Of a DNA stretch of 64,000 nucleotides, positions 36,352 to 44,956 are shown in pieces. A model generated the notes under the pieces. It saw only the letters and a program-made list of their open reading frames with translations, did no database searches and was not told the DNA's origin. The DNA is taken from the NCBI RefSeq assembly GCF_034555965.1, contig NZ_JAYDCK010000003.1:3038001-3102000 (forward strand), read 5' to 3'. Source of the DNA: Aquicoccus sp. G2-2 (GTDB taxonomy: Bacteria; Pseudomonadota; Alphaproteobacteria; Rhodobacterales; Rhodobacteraceae). Within the stretch, counting starts at the first letter, position 1. Each line of letters begins with the position of its first letter. The position numbers and the translations under genes were made by a program.

Positions 36352-38460
36352 ATGAATACTCTGGTAAAACTGCGCTACCGCTTCTGGCCGGACAAGATTT
36401 TTGGCGAGCTTCTGCAAAAGCCGTGGATGGAAACGGCAGTGCCGCTTCTCGTGCTGCTTTTGGTGATCGCCTTCTTCAGCGCCCAGATCGACAATTTCAT
36501 TTCGATCAACAACATGAACGACACGCTGCGTCAGGCCTGCGAACTGGGCTTTGTGGTGTTGGGCATGTCGATCGTTCTCATCGTCGGGGGGATCGACCTG
36601 TCGGTTGGCTCGATCTATGCGCTGTGTAACCTCTTGGCCCTCTATTGTGTCAACGTGCTGGGATTAGGCATGGTGCCTGCCGTGGTTCTAACGCTGATCG
36701 CGGGCGGGGTGCTGGGGGCGGTGAACGGCATTCTGGTGGGCTACCTCAGGATGCGCGCTTTCCTTACAACAATGGTAACGCTGATCGTCTACAAGGCGGC
36801 GCATGACATGCTCAACGCGCAGGTCGCGGTAGAGATTTCGGCCAACTTCCCCGATGCGCCAGCATGGGACTTTCTTGGTTTTGGTACGTTCCTTTCGGTG
36901 CCGGTTATCGTCTGGGTTTTCGCGGTCGTGGCAGTGGCCGGGCATATCTTCCTGACCCGTCTGCGGGCCGGTTGGCATGTCATGGCCATCGGCGGGAACC
37001 GGCGCTCGGCGTATAATACGGGGCTGCCGGTGAAACGGGTGGTGGCGCTTTCCTATGTCGCCTCTGGTGTGTTCTCTGCTGCTGCGGCGATCTTCTATGC
37101 GTCGCGGCTGGCCTCCCCCGGTGCGGATACCGGCAAGGGGATGGAGATTGTCGTGCTGACGGCGGCTATTCTGGGCGGTATTCGGCTTGGTGGCGGCAAA
37201 GGCTCGGTGATGAAGGCCATCCTTGGCACGCTGATCGTGCTGCTTCTGACCAATGGGATGCTGCGCATGGCCATGTCGGCGGGTGCGTCGCGGATGATCC
37301 TTGCCTCCATCTTGTTGCTGGCGGCACTGCTCGATATCCGTTGGTTCAAGAACCGCCACAAAGCGGTGCAGGAGCTATACGTGAGCCCCGGTTACATGGA
37401 GCTTCCCCCACCACAGGAAACCGCGGCGGATTCCGGGTCTCCCTATGCGCTGAACGACAGGCTGCGCAAGGTCGATGCCATCGGGTTGGGCAAGGTCGAA
37501 AGCCCCGAAGATGTGGTGCTCGATGCTGATGACAACCTTTATTGCGGTAATCGGCATGGCGATATCATCCGCTTTTTCGCGCCGGATTACACCCGTCAGG
37601 AAGTCTATGCCCATATCGGTGGTCAGCCGCTTGGCATGGCAATGACGAGACAGGGCACGCTTTTCGTCTGTGTCGGGGGTATGGGGCTTTACAAGGTAAA
37701 CCCGGACCGGACTGCCGAGAAGGTAACGGATGAAACCAACCGTTCGCTGATTTCGATCATCGACGACAGCCGCCTGCGGCTTGCTGATGATCTCGATATC
37801 GCGCCGGACGGGCGGATATTCTTCTCCGAGGCGACAGTGCGTTACGAAATGCACGAATGGCCGACCGACAGCCTTGAAGCGCGCGGCAACGGGCGGATCA
37901 TCTGTTATGACCCGCGCAATGGCAAAACCACCACCTGCCTGCGCAATCTGGTGTTCCCCAACGGCATCGTTATGGCGTCAGACGGGCAGTCCATTTTGTT
38001 TGCAGAAAGCTGGGCCTGCCGGATCAGCCGCTATTACTTCGACGGGCCAAAAGCGGGCAAGGTGGAGTTGGTCATCGACGATTTGCCGGGCTATCCGGAC
38101 AACCTCAACCGCTCTTCCGATGGCCATTACTGGCTGGCGATCATGGGCGTGCGCAACCCGATCTTCGATCTGGCGATGCGCAAACCGGGGTTCCGGCGGC
38201 GGATGTCGAAGAAGCTGCCGGGCGATGAATGGTTGGCCCCCAACCTCAATACCGGCTGTATCGCAAAGATAAGCGAAACTGGCGAGGTGCTCGACGTGAT
38301 GTGGGATCTGGGCGGCGAAAACCACCCGATGATTACCTCGATGCGCGAACACAAGGGGCAGTTGTTCATCGGCGGCATCCATAACAACCGGATCGGCCGG
38401 ATTGATCTTGAAGCGGCTGATCCAGAATTCATCGACCTGAAGGAGGTGGGCAATGCTTGA
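36352..38460 (+). CDS. fusion: ABC permease (N) + strictosidine synthase/SMP-30-like propeller (C)
   Basis: One uninterrupted 702-codon frame. Residues ~1-330 form an RbsC-type permease (VLIVGGIDLSVGSIYALCN; FLTRLRAGWHVMAIGGNRRSAYNTGLP). Residues ~380-700 form a six-bladed propeller with strictosidine-synthase-like stretches: NLVFPNGIVMASDGQSILFAES, RISRYYFDGPKAG, DDLPGYPDNLNRSSDGHYWLA and GGENHPMITSMREHKGQLFIGG. The linker (~331-380) has coding-type codons, no ribosome site and no internal promoter, so the fusion looks genuine. The propeller would lie at the cytoplasmic face if the permease has the usual even helix count. It may be a lactonase or hydrolase channelling the imported ligand. 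Confidence 0.9.
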   Translation: MNTLVKLRYRFWPDKIFGELLQKPWMETAVPLLVLLLVIAFFSAQIDNFISINNMNDTLRQACELGFVVLGMSIVLIVGGIDLSVGSIYALCNLLALYCVNVLGLGMVPAVVLTLIAGGVLGAVNGILVGYLRMRAFLTTMVTLIVYKAAHDMLNAQVAVEISANFPDAPAWDFLGFGTFLSVPVIVWVFAVVAVAGHIFLTRLRAGWHVMAIGGNRRSAYNTGLPVKRVVALSYVASGVFSAAAAIFYASRLASPGADTGKGMEIVVLTAAILGGIRLGGGKGSVMKAILGTLIVLLLTNGMLRMAMSAGASRMILASILLLAALLDIRWFKNRHKAVQELYVSPGYMELPPPQETAADSGSPYALNDRLRKVDAIGLGKVESPEDVVLDADDNLYCGNRHGDIIRFFAPDYTRQEVYAHIGGQPLGMAMTRQGTLFVCVGGMGLYKVNPDRTAEKVTDETNRSLISIIDDSRLRLADDLDIAPDGRIFFSEATVRYEMHEWPTDSLEARGNGRIICYDPRNGKTTTCLRNLVFPNGIVMASDGQSILFAESWACRISRYYFDGPKAGKVELVIDDLPGYPDNLNRSSDGHYWLAIMGVRNPIFDLAMRKPGFRRRMSKKLPGDEWLAPNLNTGCIAKISETGEVLDVMWDLGGENHPMITSMREHKGQLFIGGIHNNRIGRIDLEAADPEFIDLKEVGNA

Positions 38461-39547
38461 TGCAATAGGGCAGACACTCGGTAACCTCCTTGGGCTGCGC
38501 CGCTCAACCCTCGCTGTGCCGATCCTCGATGGTGTCTATAAACCCAACAACCTTCTTGAACAGGCCGAGGTGCTGGCCGAACACGACGGCATGGAAGATA
38601 TGGCTGTTGGTGGTGATGGGAAGATTTACCTTGCCTGCGGGGCGGAGGTGATGGCGCTGGAAGATGGCGGCGCGCTGATACCGGTTGCCACATTTGACGC
38701 ACCTATCACGGCAATGGTCTTCCTGCCCGATGGCCGCCGCGTCGTGGCCTTGGGCGACCGGGTCGAGATTGAAGGCGCGGGCGCGCCGCTGCACGAGGTT
38801 GCGGGCAAGCCGCTGCGGGCGGTGACCTCCCTTTCGCTTGGCAATGATGGCAAGCTCTTGATCTGCGACGCCTCTGCGCAACATGGCTGCGATGGTTGGC
38901 GCCATGATCTGATGGAGAAGGGGGCCAGCGGACGGCTTATTTCGCATGATCCCGACACCGACGAAACGCGCGTGCTGCAAACCGGCCTCGCCTGGGCCTA
39001 CGGCGCGTGGCAAAGCGGCGATGGCGGTATCGTGGTCTCGGAAAGCTGGCGCCACCAGCTCCACCGGGTTGGTAAAAAAACACAGGGCGATCTACCCGGT
39101 TATCCCGCCCGCATCGTGCCAACCGCCGATGGCGGCTTCTGGCTCTCGCTTTTTGCGGCGCGGATGCAGATCGTCAAGTTTGTGCTCAGCGAAACCGACT
39201 TCCGCCGCGAAATGATGGCGACAATTCCACCCGAATACTGGATCGCCCCGGCCTATAGATCGGGTAAGGATTTTCTTGAGCCGCTTCAGACTGGCGGCGT
39301 GAAACAAATGGGGATTCTCAAACCATGGGCTCCGCCGCGCTCTTATGGGCTGGCTGTCCGGTTTGACGCGCGGCAGGTGCCCGTCATGTCGATGCATAGC
39401 CGGGTTGGCGGCGAAAACCACGGGATCGTCACGGTGATCGAGCAGGGCAGCGATGTGTTCGCGCTGTCGAAAGGGGCTGGGCGGCTGCTGCGGCTCGATA
39501 TGGCGGCCATCCGCAAGGCCAATGCAATCGGGGAGGCAGAGGCATGA
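38453..39547 (+). CDS. strictosidine synthase/SMP-30-like beta-propeller protein
   Basis: Stand-alone propeller of 364 residues without a signal peptide. It shares layout with the C-terminal half of the preceding fusion protein: GMEDMAVGGDGKIYLACG, DGGIVVSESWRHQLHRVG, GYPARIVPTADGGFWLSLFA and SRVGGENHGIVTVIEQGSDVFALS. The metal-binding residues of gluconolactonases cannot be assigned with certainty. It overlaps the fusion gene by eight bases and the ATPase gene by four, so the three are co-translated. A cytoplasmic lactonase or C-C/C-N hydrolase acting on the imported substrate is the best guess. Confidence 0.83.
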   Translation: MLDAIGQTLGNLLGLRRSTLAVPILDGVYKPNNLLEQAEVLAEHDGMEDMAVGGDGKIYLACGAEVMALEDGGALIPVATFDAPITAMVFLPDGRRVVALGDRVEIEGAGAPLHEVAGKPLRAVTSLSLGNDGKLLICDASAQHGCDGWRHDLMEKGASGRLISHDPDTDETRVLQTGLAWAYGAWQSGDGGIVVSESWRHQLHRVGKKTQGDLPGYPARIVPTADGGFWLSLFAARMQIVKFVLSETDFRREMMATIPPEYWIAPAYRSGKDFLEPLQTGGVKQMGILKPWAPPRSYGLAVRFDARQVPVMSMHSRVGGENHGIVTVIEQGSDVFALSKGAGRLLRLDMAAIRKANAIGEAEA

Positions 39548-41037
39548 CACCGATACTCGAACTCAAGGGGCTGACCAAATTCTATGCCCGCGTTGCGGCG
39601 GTCGAAGACATCAACTTTACCCTGATGCCCGGAGAGGTACATTCGCTTCTGGGTGAAAACGGCGCCGGAAAATCGACACTGACCAAGATGATCGCCGGTG
39701 TTGTCGAACCAAGTGCCGGCGAAATTCTTCTCGATGGTAAGCCGATCAAACTCAACACCCCCGCCGAGGCGCTTGAAACCGGCATTGCCATGGTGTTTCA
39801 GGAAACCAGTCTGGTGCCGTCGATGACCGTGGCGCAGAACCTGTTCATGGGCAATGAGCACTTCTTCAACCGGCTGCGCGGGATCAACATCGCCACCCAG
39901 CAATTCATGCAGGCGCTGAATTTTCAGGTCGACCCGACAGCACTTGTTCAAACGCTGGGCGCGGCCAAGAAACAGATGATCGAAATTGCCCGCGCGATGT
40001 TGTCCGAAGCGCGGATCATCGTGTTTGACGAACCCACCGCAACACTCACCCCGGAAGAAAAAAAGCACTTCTTCGATCTGGTGAAAACCTTGCAGGAACG
40101 TGGCGTCGCGGTGATCTTTATCAGTCACGCGCTGGAAGAGGCGCTTGCGATTTCCGACCGGATCACCATCCTGCGGGATGGGCAGCATGTCGTGACCGAT
40201 GAGACCAAGAATTTTGACCGTGACCGCATCATTCATGCCATGGTTGGCCGTAGCCTTTCGGAAGAGCTTTACGGCAGCAAAAAGCAAACCGTCCGCCGCC
40301 CCGGAGAGCGGGTTTTGCAGGTCAGCAACCTGCGTATGGGCAACGCGGTGCGCAACAACTCGCTTTCAGTCTTTGCCGGTCAGGTGACGGGTGTGTTCGG
40401 GCTTGTCGGCTCGGGCCGGACCGAGACGTTCAAGGTTGTCGCCGGGGCTCTCAAGCGTAACTATCTCAACGGTGGTGAGGTTTTCATCCGTGGCAAGCGC
40501 GTGCGCTACAGGGTGCCCGCACAAAGCCTGCGTGAACGGGTCGCCTACATCACCGAGGATCGCAAGGTCGAGGGGTTTTTTGAGACCATGTCGATCAAGG
40601 CCAACATCTTTATCGGCTGGCTGGCAAAGGCCGGGTGGAAAGCGTTCTGGCTGCGTCGCTCGCAGGTGGACAAGATCGGCGATGAGTGGGCCGAATCCCT
40701 GCATATCCGCGCGGTAACGAAGGATGCCAAGGTGATCGAGCTTTCGGGCGGCAACCAACAGAAGGTGGTGATCGCAAAATCGCTTATTCAGGAACCCGAC
40801 CTGATCATCTTCGATGAACCGACGCGGGGCGTCGATGTTGGCGCGATTGCCGAGATTCATCACATGATCGAGCGGCTGGCCAATGAAGGTAAGGCCGTGG
40901 TGGTAATCTCTTCCTACCTGCCCGAAGTGATGCAGCTTTCCGACAGGCTGTTGGTCGCCCGTCAGGGCCGCATCGTTGAGGAATTCACGCCGATGGACGC
41001 CACTGAAGAGAAGCTCATGTATGCGGCCGTACATTGA
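39544..41037 (+). CDS. sugar-type ABC transporter ATP-binding protein (double NBD)
   Basis: RbsA/MglA-like protein of 497 residues with two ATPase domains. Domain 1: Walker A GENGAGKST at residues 37-45, and IIVFDEPTATLTPEE; its signature reads LGAAKKQMIEIARAM, a degenerate form usual for this class. Domain 2 has a reduced P-loop region (GLVGSGRTETFK) but an intact LSGGNQQKVVIAKSL and DEPTRGVDVGA. The start overlaps the propeller gene stop (ATGA). It ends the importer operon and is followed by a strong terminator. Confidence 0.95.
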   Translation: MTPILELKGLTKFYARVAAVEDINFTLMPGEVHSLLGENGAGKSTLTKMIAGVVEPSAGEILLDGKPIKLNTPAEALETGIAMVFQETSLVPSMTVAQNLFMGNEHFFNRLRGINIATQQFMQALNFQVDPTALVQTLGAAKKQMIEIARAMLSEARIIVFDEPTATLTPEEKKHFFDLVKTLQERGVAVIFISHALEEALAISDRITILRDGQHVVTDETKNFDRDRIIHAMVGRSLSEELYGSKKQTVRRPGERVLQVSNLRMGNAVRNNSLSVFAGQVTGVFGLVGSGRTETFKVVAGALKRNYLNGGEVFIRGKRVRYRVPAQSLRERVAYITEDRKVEGFFETMSIKANIFIGWLAKAGWKAFWLRRSQVDKIGDEWAESLHIRAVTKDAKVIELSGGNQQKVVIAKSLIQEPDLIIFDEPTRGVDVGAIAEIHHMIERLANEGKAVVVISSYLPEVMQLSDRLLVARQGRIVEEFTPMDATEEKLMYAAVH

Positions 41038-41177
41038 GTGTCGTTGGTTCAAATTCTGCCGCAACCGGCCTCAGAAACGCACGGAAACCTGATTTGTCAC
41101 CCCGGCGTTTGTGCGGTGCCGCGATCTATCAGCGTATCGGAGGGCTTTGATCAAGCTGCCTGATCATCGCCGTCCGT

Positions 41178-41210
41178 GGCCCGCGCTCTCATTGGGCGCG
41201 GGTCGTTTTT
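41178..41210 (+). terminator. Rho-independent terminator of importer operon
   Basis: GGCCCGCGC pairs with GCGCGGGTC (nine pairs, one G-T) across a nine-base loop, followed by GTTTTT. It lies 140 bp after the ATPase stop and before the convergent PrpD gene. Confidence 0.8.
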
Positions 41211-41260
41211 ATGAGTGGGCCAGTCGGTGTGACTATGACCGGCTGATGGGCACGTAATCT

Positions 41261-42613
41261 TCACCGGGTAATCTGCCCGCGCGCGGTTGCGAACGCCTCA
41301 AGCACCGGCGCAAGGCCAACATCTACCGGAGCCGCGGCGAACGTGGCCAGCGCATCGACACAGGCCGCCGCGACGTTTTCCTGCCCGTTGGTGTGAACAA
41401 GCCTTTGGTGCAAATCTTCGAACTCATAGGCATAATCCGCCGCTGTCATGGTGCAGGTCTCGTCGATCACCTCACCATCCGCCAGCTGCAACACCATGCG
41501 GCAGCACAGCGTCGGCACTTTCGGGTCGGCTTCAAGATTGACCCGCTCAACCAAGGCATTGATCTCGGCATTGTCATACTCGGTCATCATCGCCATCGAG
41601 GGCGCGCCGCGCAGCAGCGTCAGCGCAATGCAGAACGGGATGCTCATCAAAGTGCCGCCAATGGTCGAAAACGGGCCTTTGCTGTCCATCCCGGCATAGC
41701 CGCACTCATAGGGGTTCATCCGCACCGTGGCATCGGTGATTTCCCGCCCGCCAATGCGCTCTCGCAGTGCCACAGCAGAGGTCACCGGCGTTTGATTGAA
41801 GGCGCAAACCGGAAAAGGCTTGAACGCCACGCGCAGCGTTTGCCAGTCGCGCCCGATCTTTGCCGTGACAGCACCTGTATCAAGCGGCCCTCCGGCAAAC
41901 GCCATGGCCAGCCCCTTGGCCCCCTCATAGGCCTCACGGATACTCACCGAACCGCCTCGCGCCAGTTCCGTCGCGGCCCAGCCCGCCTGTGCGGTAATCC
42001 CGACCTGATAACGCCACTCATCCGTGCCTTCCGCAAAGGTCTGAAGCAGGCCACCAGAGAATGACACGGCATTTCCGAGCGCGGCACAAATCCGCTCCGG
42101 TTCCATATGAAACAGCCTTGCCGTCGCTGCGGCGGCGGCGCCCACGCCATAAAGCGTGGTGGCCCGGAAACCTTTGGGCGTGGTGTCGCCTGCCAGAAGT
42201 TCCTCGAAAAGCCCGCCCACCTCATACCCGGCGATAAGCGCGGGGATCAAATCTTCCATCTTGCCATGGCCGCTTTCGATCAGCGCCATCAGAAGCGGGA
42301 TCACCACCGCCCCAAGATGCGCCGCACCGCAGGTATCTTCCTGCCCACGGCCATGAAACAACGCGCCGTTGGCCATCACCGCGCCGGTGATGTTGCTGGT
42401 TTCGCCACTGCCCAGCAAGCTTGCCTTGCCGCCACCCGGATACATCGCCTGCGCGGCCTTGCGCGCCACCGGCTCATAGGGCGTCGCCAGCCCCGCCATG
42501 GCAATCCCATAGCCATTGAGAATGCAAGTATGCGCTTTCTGCCAAACCTCTTTTGGGATGGTCTCACGTTCAAGTGCCGCTACGAAATGTCCCAGATCCT
42601 CTGCAATGGTCAT
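41261..42613 (-). CDS. MmgE/PrpD family protein
   Basis: Protein of 450 residues of the family that includes 2-methylcitrate dehydratase, cis-aconitate decarboxylase and iminodisuccinate epimerase. Family stretches: ILNGYGIAMAGLATPYEPVARKAA, GAVMANGALFHGRGQEDTC, HLGAVVIPLLMALIESG, ALIAGYEVGG, and FKPFPVCAFNQTPVTSAVALRE. No methylcitrate-cycle genes (prpB, prpC) lie nearby, so true PrpD activity is unlikely; a dehydratase or isomerase step on a cluster-specific acid is more plausible. GTAAAGGAGT precedes the ATG. It is divergent from an SDR gene, with the 28-bp element between them. Confidence 0.9.
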   Translation of the reverse strand: MTIAEDLGHFVAALERETIPKEVWQKAHTCILNGYGIAMAGLATPYEPVARKAAQAMYPGGGKASLLGSGETSNITGAVMANGALFHGRGQEDTCGAAHLGAVVIPLLMALIESGHGKMEDLIPALIAGYEVGGLFEELLAGDTTPKGFRATTLYGVGAAAAATARLFHMEPERICAALGNAVSFSGGLLQTFAEGTDEWRYQVGITAQAGWAATELARGGSVSIREAYEGAKGLAMAFAGGPLDTGAVTAKIGRDWQTLRVAFKPFPVCAFNQTPVTSAVALRERIGGREITDATVRMNPYECGYAGMDSKGPFSTIGGTLMSIPFCIALTLLRGAPSMAMMTEYDNAEINALVERVNLEADPKVPTLCCRMVLQLADGEVIDETCTMTAADYAYEFEDLHQRLVHTNGQENVAAACVDALATFAAAPVDVGLAPVLEAFATARGQITR

Positions 42614-42669
42614 TGCTTACTCCTTTACCGTCGGGCCAAGATTGAGCATCGGAGTGCGCTCCGTCAACA

Positions 42670-42697
42670 AAAATGATAATTGACTCAGAAATCATTT
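42670..42697. promoter_or_regulatory. 28-bp element, copy 2, between PrpD-like and SDR genes
   Basis: Exact copy of 33933-33960, placed 56 bp from the PrpD-like start (minus) and 38 bp from the SDR start (plus). It could control both divergent genes. An ATG at 42673 within the element opens the SDR frame but is not a plausible start. Confidence 0.65.
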
Positions 42698-42735
42698 ATG
42701 GCATTCTGAGGCACGGCGAAAAGAAGGGGTGTGCC

Positions 42736-43512
42736 ATGGCACAGTTTTCGGGCGACGTAATCGCAATCACCGGCGGAGCAAGCGGGATCGGCGCAGCCTG
42801 TGCCGAGGTTCTGGTTGCGCGCGGCGCTCGTGTGGCCATTCTTGACCGTAACATGGATCAGGCGGGCGAAGTGGCCGAGCGGCTTGGCGGCGCGGCCTTC
42901 TTCGTTGATGTGAGCGAAGAAGACAGCATCGTCGAAGCGTTCGCCAAGGTCGAAGCTGACCTTGGGCCGATGGCGGGCGGGATCACCTCTGCCGGGATCG
43001 TGCAAACCCCGAAACCGCCGGCCGATCTTGAGATGGACGTTTTTGACAAGATTTACGAGGTGAACTTTCGCGGCACATTTCTGTCACTGCGCGAGATGGC
43101 GAAATACATGCTCCCGCGCCGCGCGGGCAGCATGGTGGCGCTCAGCTCTGTCACGGCCCGGCGTTCGACACCGCTACACGCTTACGGGCCGGGCAAGGCG
43201 GCAATCACAAATCTGGTGGGCGGGCTCGCATCCGAATGGGGCCGCGCTGGCCTGCGTGTTAACGCGATCGAGCCGGGCTATACCCGCACGCCCGCGCTGC
43301 AGGCGCAGATCGACATGGGCAACCGGGATGTTGGCCTGATGAACGAAAACTCCACGCTGGGCCGGATGGTCGAGCCGTCAGAGATCGGCACTGCCGCCGC
43401 GTTTCTTCTGTCACAGGATGCCTCTGCCGTTACCGGGCTTTCAATGGCTGTGGACGCAGGCTTCTATCAGGTTGGTTCATGGGCGCCATACGGCGGCGTT
43501 CGGAAACACTGA
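42736..43512 (+). CDS. SDR family oxidoreductase
   Basis: NAD(P)-dependent dehydrogenase of 258 residues. TGGASGIGAACAEVL binds the cofactor; catalytic residues are Ser in MVALSSVTARR and the YxxxK of HAYGPGKAAI. The C terminus reads AVDAGFYQVGSWAPYGGVRKH, closely similar to that of the frameshifted SDR at 51810 (VDAGYLIAGDWAVYGGLRG), so the two are paralogues within one regulon. ATG at 42736 follows AAGAAGGGG. The next gene, 101 bp away on the same strand, is a TetR regulator. Confidence 0.92.
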   Translation: MAQFSGDVIAITGGASGIGAACAEVLVARGARVAILDRNMDQAGEVAERLGGAAFFVDVSEEDSIVEAFAKVEADLGPMAGGITSAGIVQTPKPPADLEMDVFDKIYEVNFRGTFLSLREMAKYMLPRRAGSMVALSSVTARRSTPLHAYGPGKAAITNLVGGLASEWGRAGLRVNAIEPGYTRTPALQAQIDMGNRDVGLMNENSTLGRMVEPSEIGTAAAFLLSQDASAVTGLSMAVDAGFYQVGSWAPYGGVRKH

Positions 43513-43613
43513 CTGAAACCGGCGGCCCGGCCATACCAGATTGCAGCCGGATGACCTTCCGGATAGGACCAATTGTCAGAGCCTGACGAGCCGGGCAGCA
43601 AGGGAAGACGTAC

Positions 43614-44267
43614 ATGGCGGTTTCGCGCAGAGCAGTTTTGAAGCGTCGCCCCGCGCGGCCAAGGCTGAGCCGGGACGAGAAAGCCCGCCGCACCCATGAT
43701 GCGATCCTGACCGCCGCTCAGCGGGTGGTGGCCGCAGACGGTTACGCCGCCGCCTCCATCGCGCGGATGGCCGAAGAGGCGGGTGTGGCGCAAGGCACTT
43801 TCTACAATTATTTCGAGGACCGACAGGCGCTTTTCGATCAGCTTCTTCCCCATGAAGGATTGCGGATGCGGGCTTGGGTCGAACGCGCCTCCCACACCAC
43901 CGGCCCCGGAATGGAGCGTGAATTCGCCCGGTTCGAAGCGTTCCTCGATTACGTTTCCGAACACGAAGGCTTCTACCGCATTCTGGTTGAGGCCGAGGTC
44001 TTTGCCCCGCAAGCGCATCGCGCCCATATGGATAACATCGTTCAGGGCTACACCCGCAGCTTCCGCCGGGCGATGACGGAAGGCCGCGCGCTTGTGCTGG
44101 ATGATTTGCAGCTTACCTGCTTGATCCATCAACTTCTCGGAATGCGCGCCTATGCCGCGATGCAAATTCACCACGCAGCAAGCAAGACCGAGCGGGCGCA
44201 GATCAAGCAAGCCGCAACACAGATGTATCGCCTGCTATTGAGTGAAAGCCTGCTCCGGCCCGATTAA
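43614..44267 (+). CDS. TetR/AcrR family regulator (1)
   Basis: Repressor-type protein of 217 residues with a basic N-terminal arm (RRAVLKRRPARPRLSR). The helix-turn-helix is YAAASIARMAEEAGVAQGTFYNYFEDRQALFDQ. The C-terminal ligand domain contains YRILVEAEVFAPQAHRAHMDNIVQGY, also present in its sibling at 44285. It follows the SDR on the same strand and converges with the second TetR gene. It probably binds the repeated element found at the three cluster promoters; the ligand may be an acyl-CoA. Confidence 0.92.
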   Translation: MAVSRRAVLKRRPARPRLSRDEKARRTHDAILTAAQRVVAADGYAAASIARMAEEAGVAQGTFYNYFEDRQALFDQLLPHEGLRMRAWVERASHTTGPGMEREFARFEAFLDYVSEHEGFYRILVEAEVFAPQAHRAHMDNIVQGYTRSFRRAMTEGRALVLDDLQLTCLIHQLLGMRAYAAMQIHHAASKTERAQIKQAATQMYRLLLSESLLRPD

Positions 44268-44284
44268 CCGCACAACAGCCAAGG

Positions 44285-44830
44285 TCAGGGTTGGTTGAAC
44301 AACCCGTCGCGCATCAAGGCGGCATAGGCATCAACCGCCGCGTCCGGAATGTTTCCGGTGTCCTTGTATTGCATCGCCACAAACGCCCGCGCGCCCAGAA
44401 GGATAGCAGCGATGGTGCGCAATGCGTCATCGCTCATCTCGCGTATCTCGCGCGCTGCCATCGCGCGCTGCATTGCCCGCACATAACCTTCGGTCAGTCG
44501 CCTGATATGCGCCTTATGTGCCTTTGGCGCAAACACTTCTGCCTCGTATAGAACGCGGTAGAACGCCGGGTTCTCGCGCAGGTAATCACAGTAGGAGCGG
44601 AACCGTGCGACTTCCCGGTCAAGCCCTCTGGCCGGGTTGTCTGCAAGATCGGCGGTGATCCGGTCGGTCATCTGCTCACCGACATAGGGCAGCAAGACAT
44701 CGAACAGTTCCTGTCGATCCTCGAAATAATTGTAAAACGTGCCATGCGCCACACCGGCGCTTTGTGTCACTTTTGCAATCGTGGTGCCGGCATAGCCGTT
44801 TTCACCAACGATCCGGGCTGCCGCCTCCAT
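44285..44830 (-). CDS. TetR/AcrR family regulator (2), start uncertain
   Basis: Sibling of the first TetR: YAGTTIAKVTQSAGVAHGTFYNYFEDRQELFD, and FYRVLYEAEVFAPKAHKAHIRRL. From ATG at 44830 the protein is 181 residues and lacks the start of helix 1. The frame stays open upstream to a TAA at 44957-44959 and encodes a matching basic arm and helix 1 (KARRPRKPKLNREEKAQLTYRNL), yet contains no ATG, GTG or TTG. Translation may begin at a rare codon (ATT at 44947 or CTG at 44872). That TAA is also the stop of the acyl-CoA synthetase gene, so reinitiation is possible. It is the last gene of the minus-strand operon. Confidence 0.85.
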   Translation of the reverse strand: MEAAARIVGENGYAGTTIAKVTQSAGVAHGTFYNYFEDRQELFDVLLPYVGEQMTDRITADLADNPARGLDREVARFRSYCDYLRENPAFYRVLYEAEVFAPKAHKAHIRRLTEGYVRAMQRAMAAREIREMSDDALRTIAAILLGARAFVAMQYKDTGNIPDAAVDAYAALMRDGLFNQP

Positions 44831-44956
44831 CAGGTTGCGATAGGTAAGCTGTGCCTTCTCTTCACGGTTCAGCTTCGGCTTGCGCGGGCGGCGGGCTTTG
44901 CCCGGCTGCGTGCTTGGGGGTGTGATGGCTTTGGCACGGGCGGCAATGAACTCGGT

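Noticed and set aside
41261..42613. True methylcitrate-cycle PrpD
   Set aside because: No prpB, prpC or related genes nearby and a different regulatory context.
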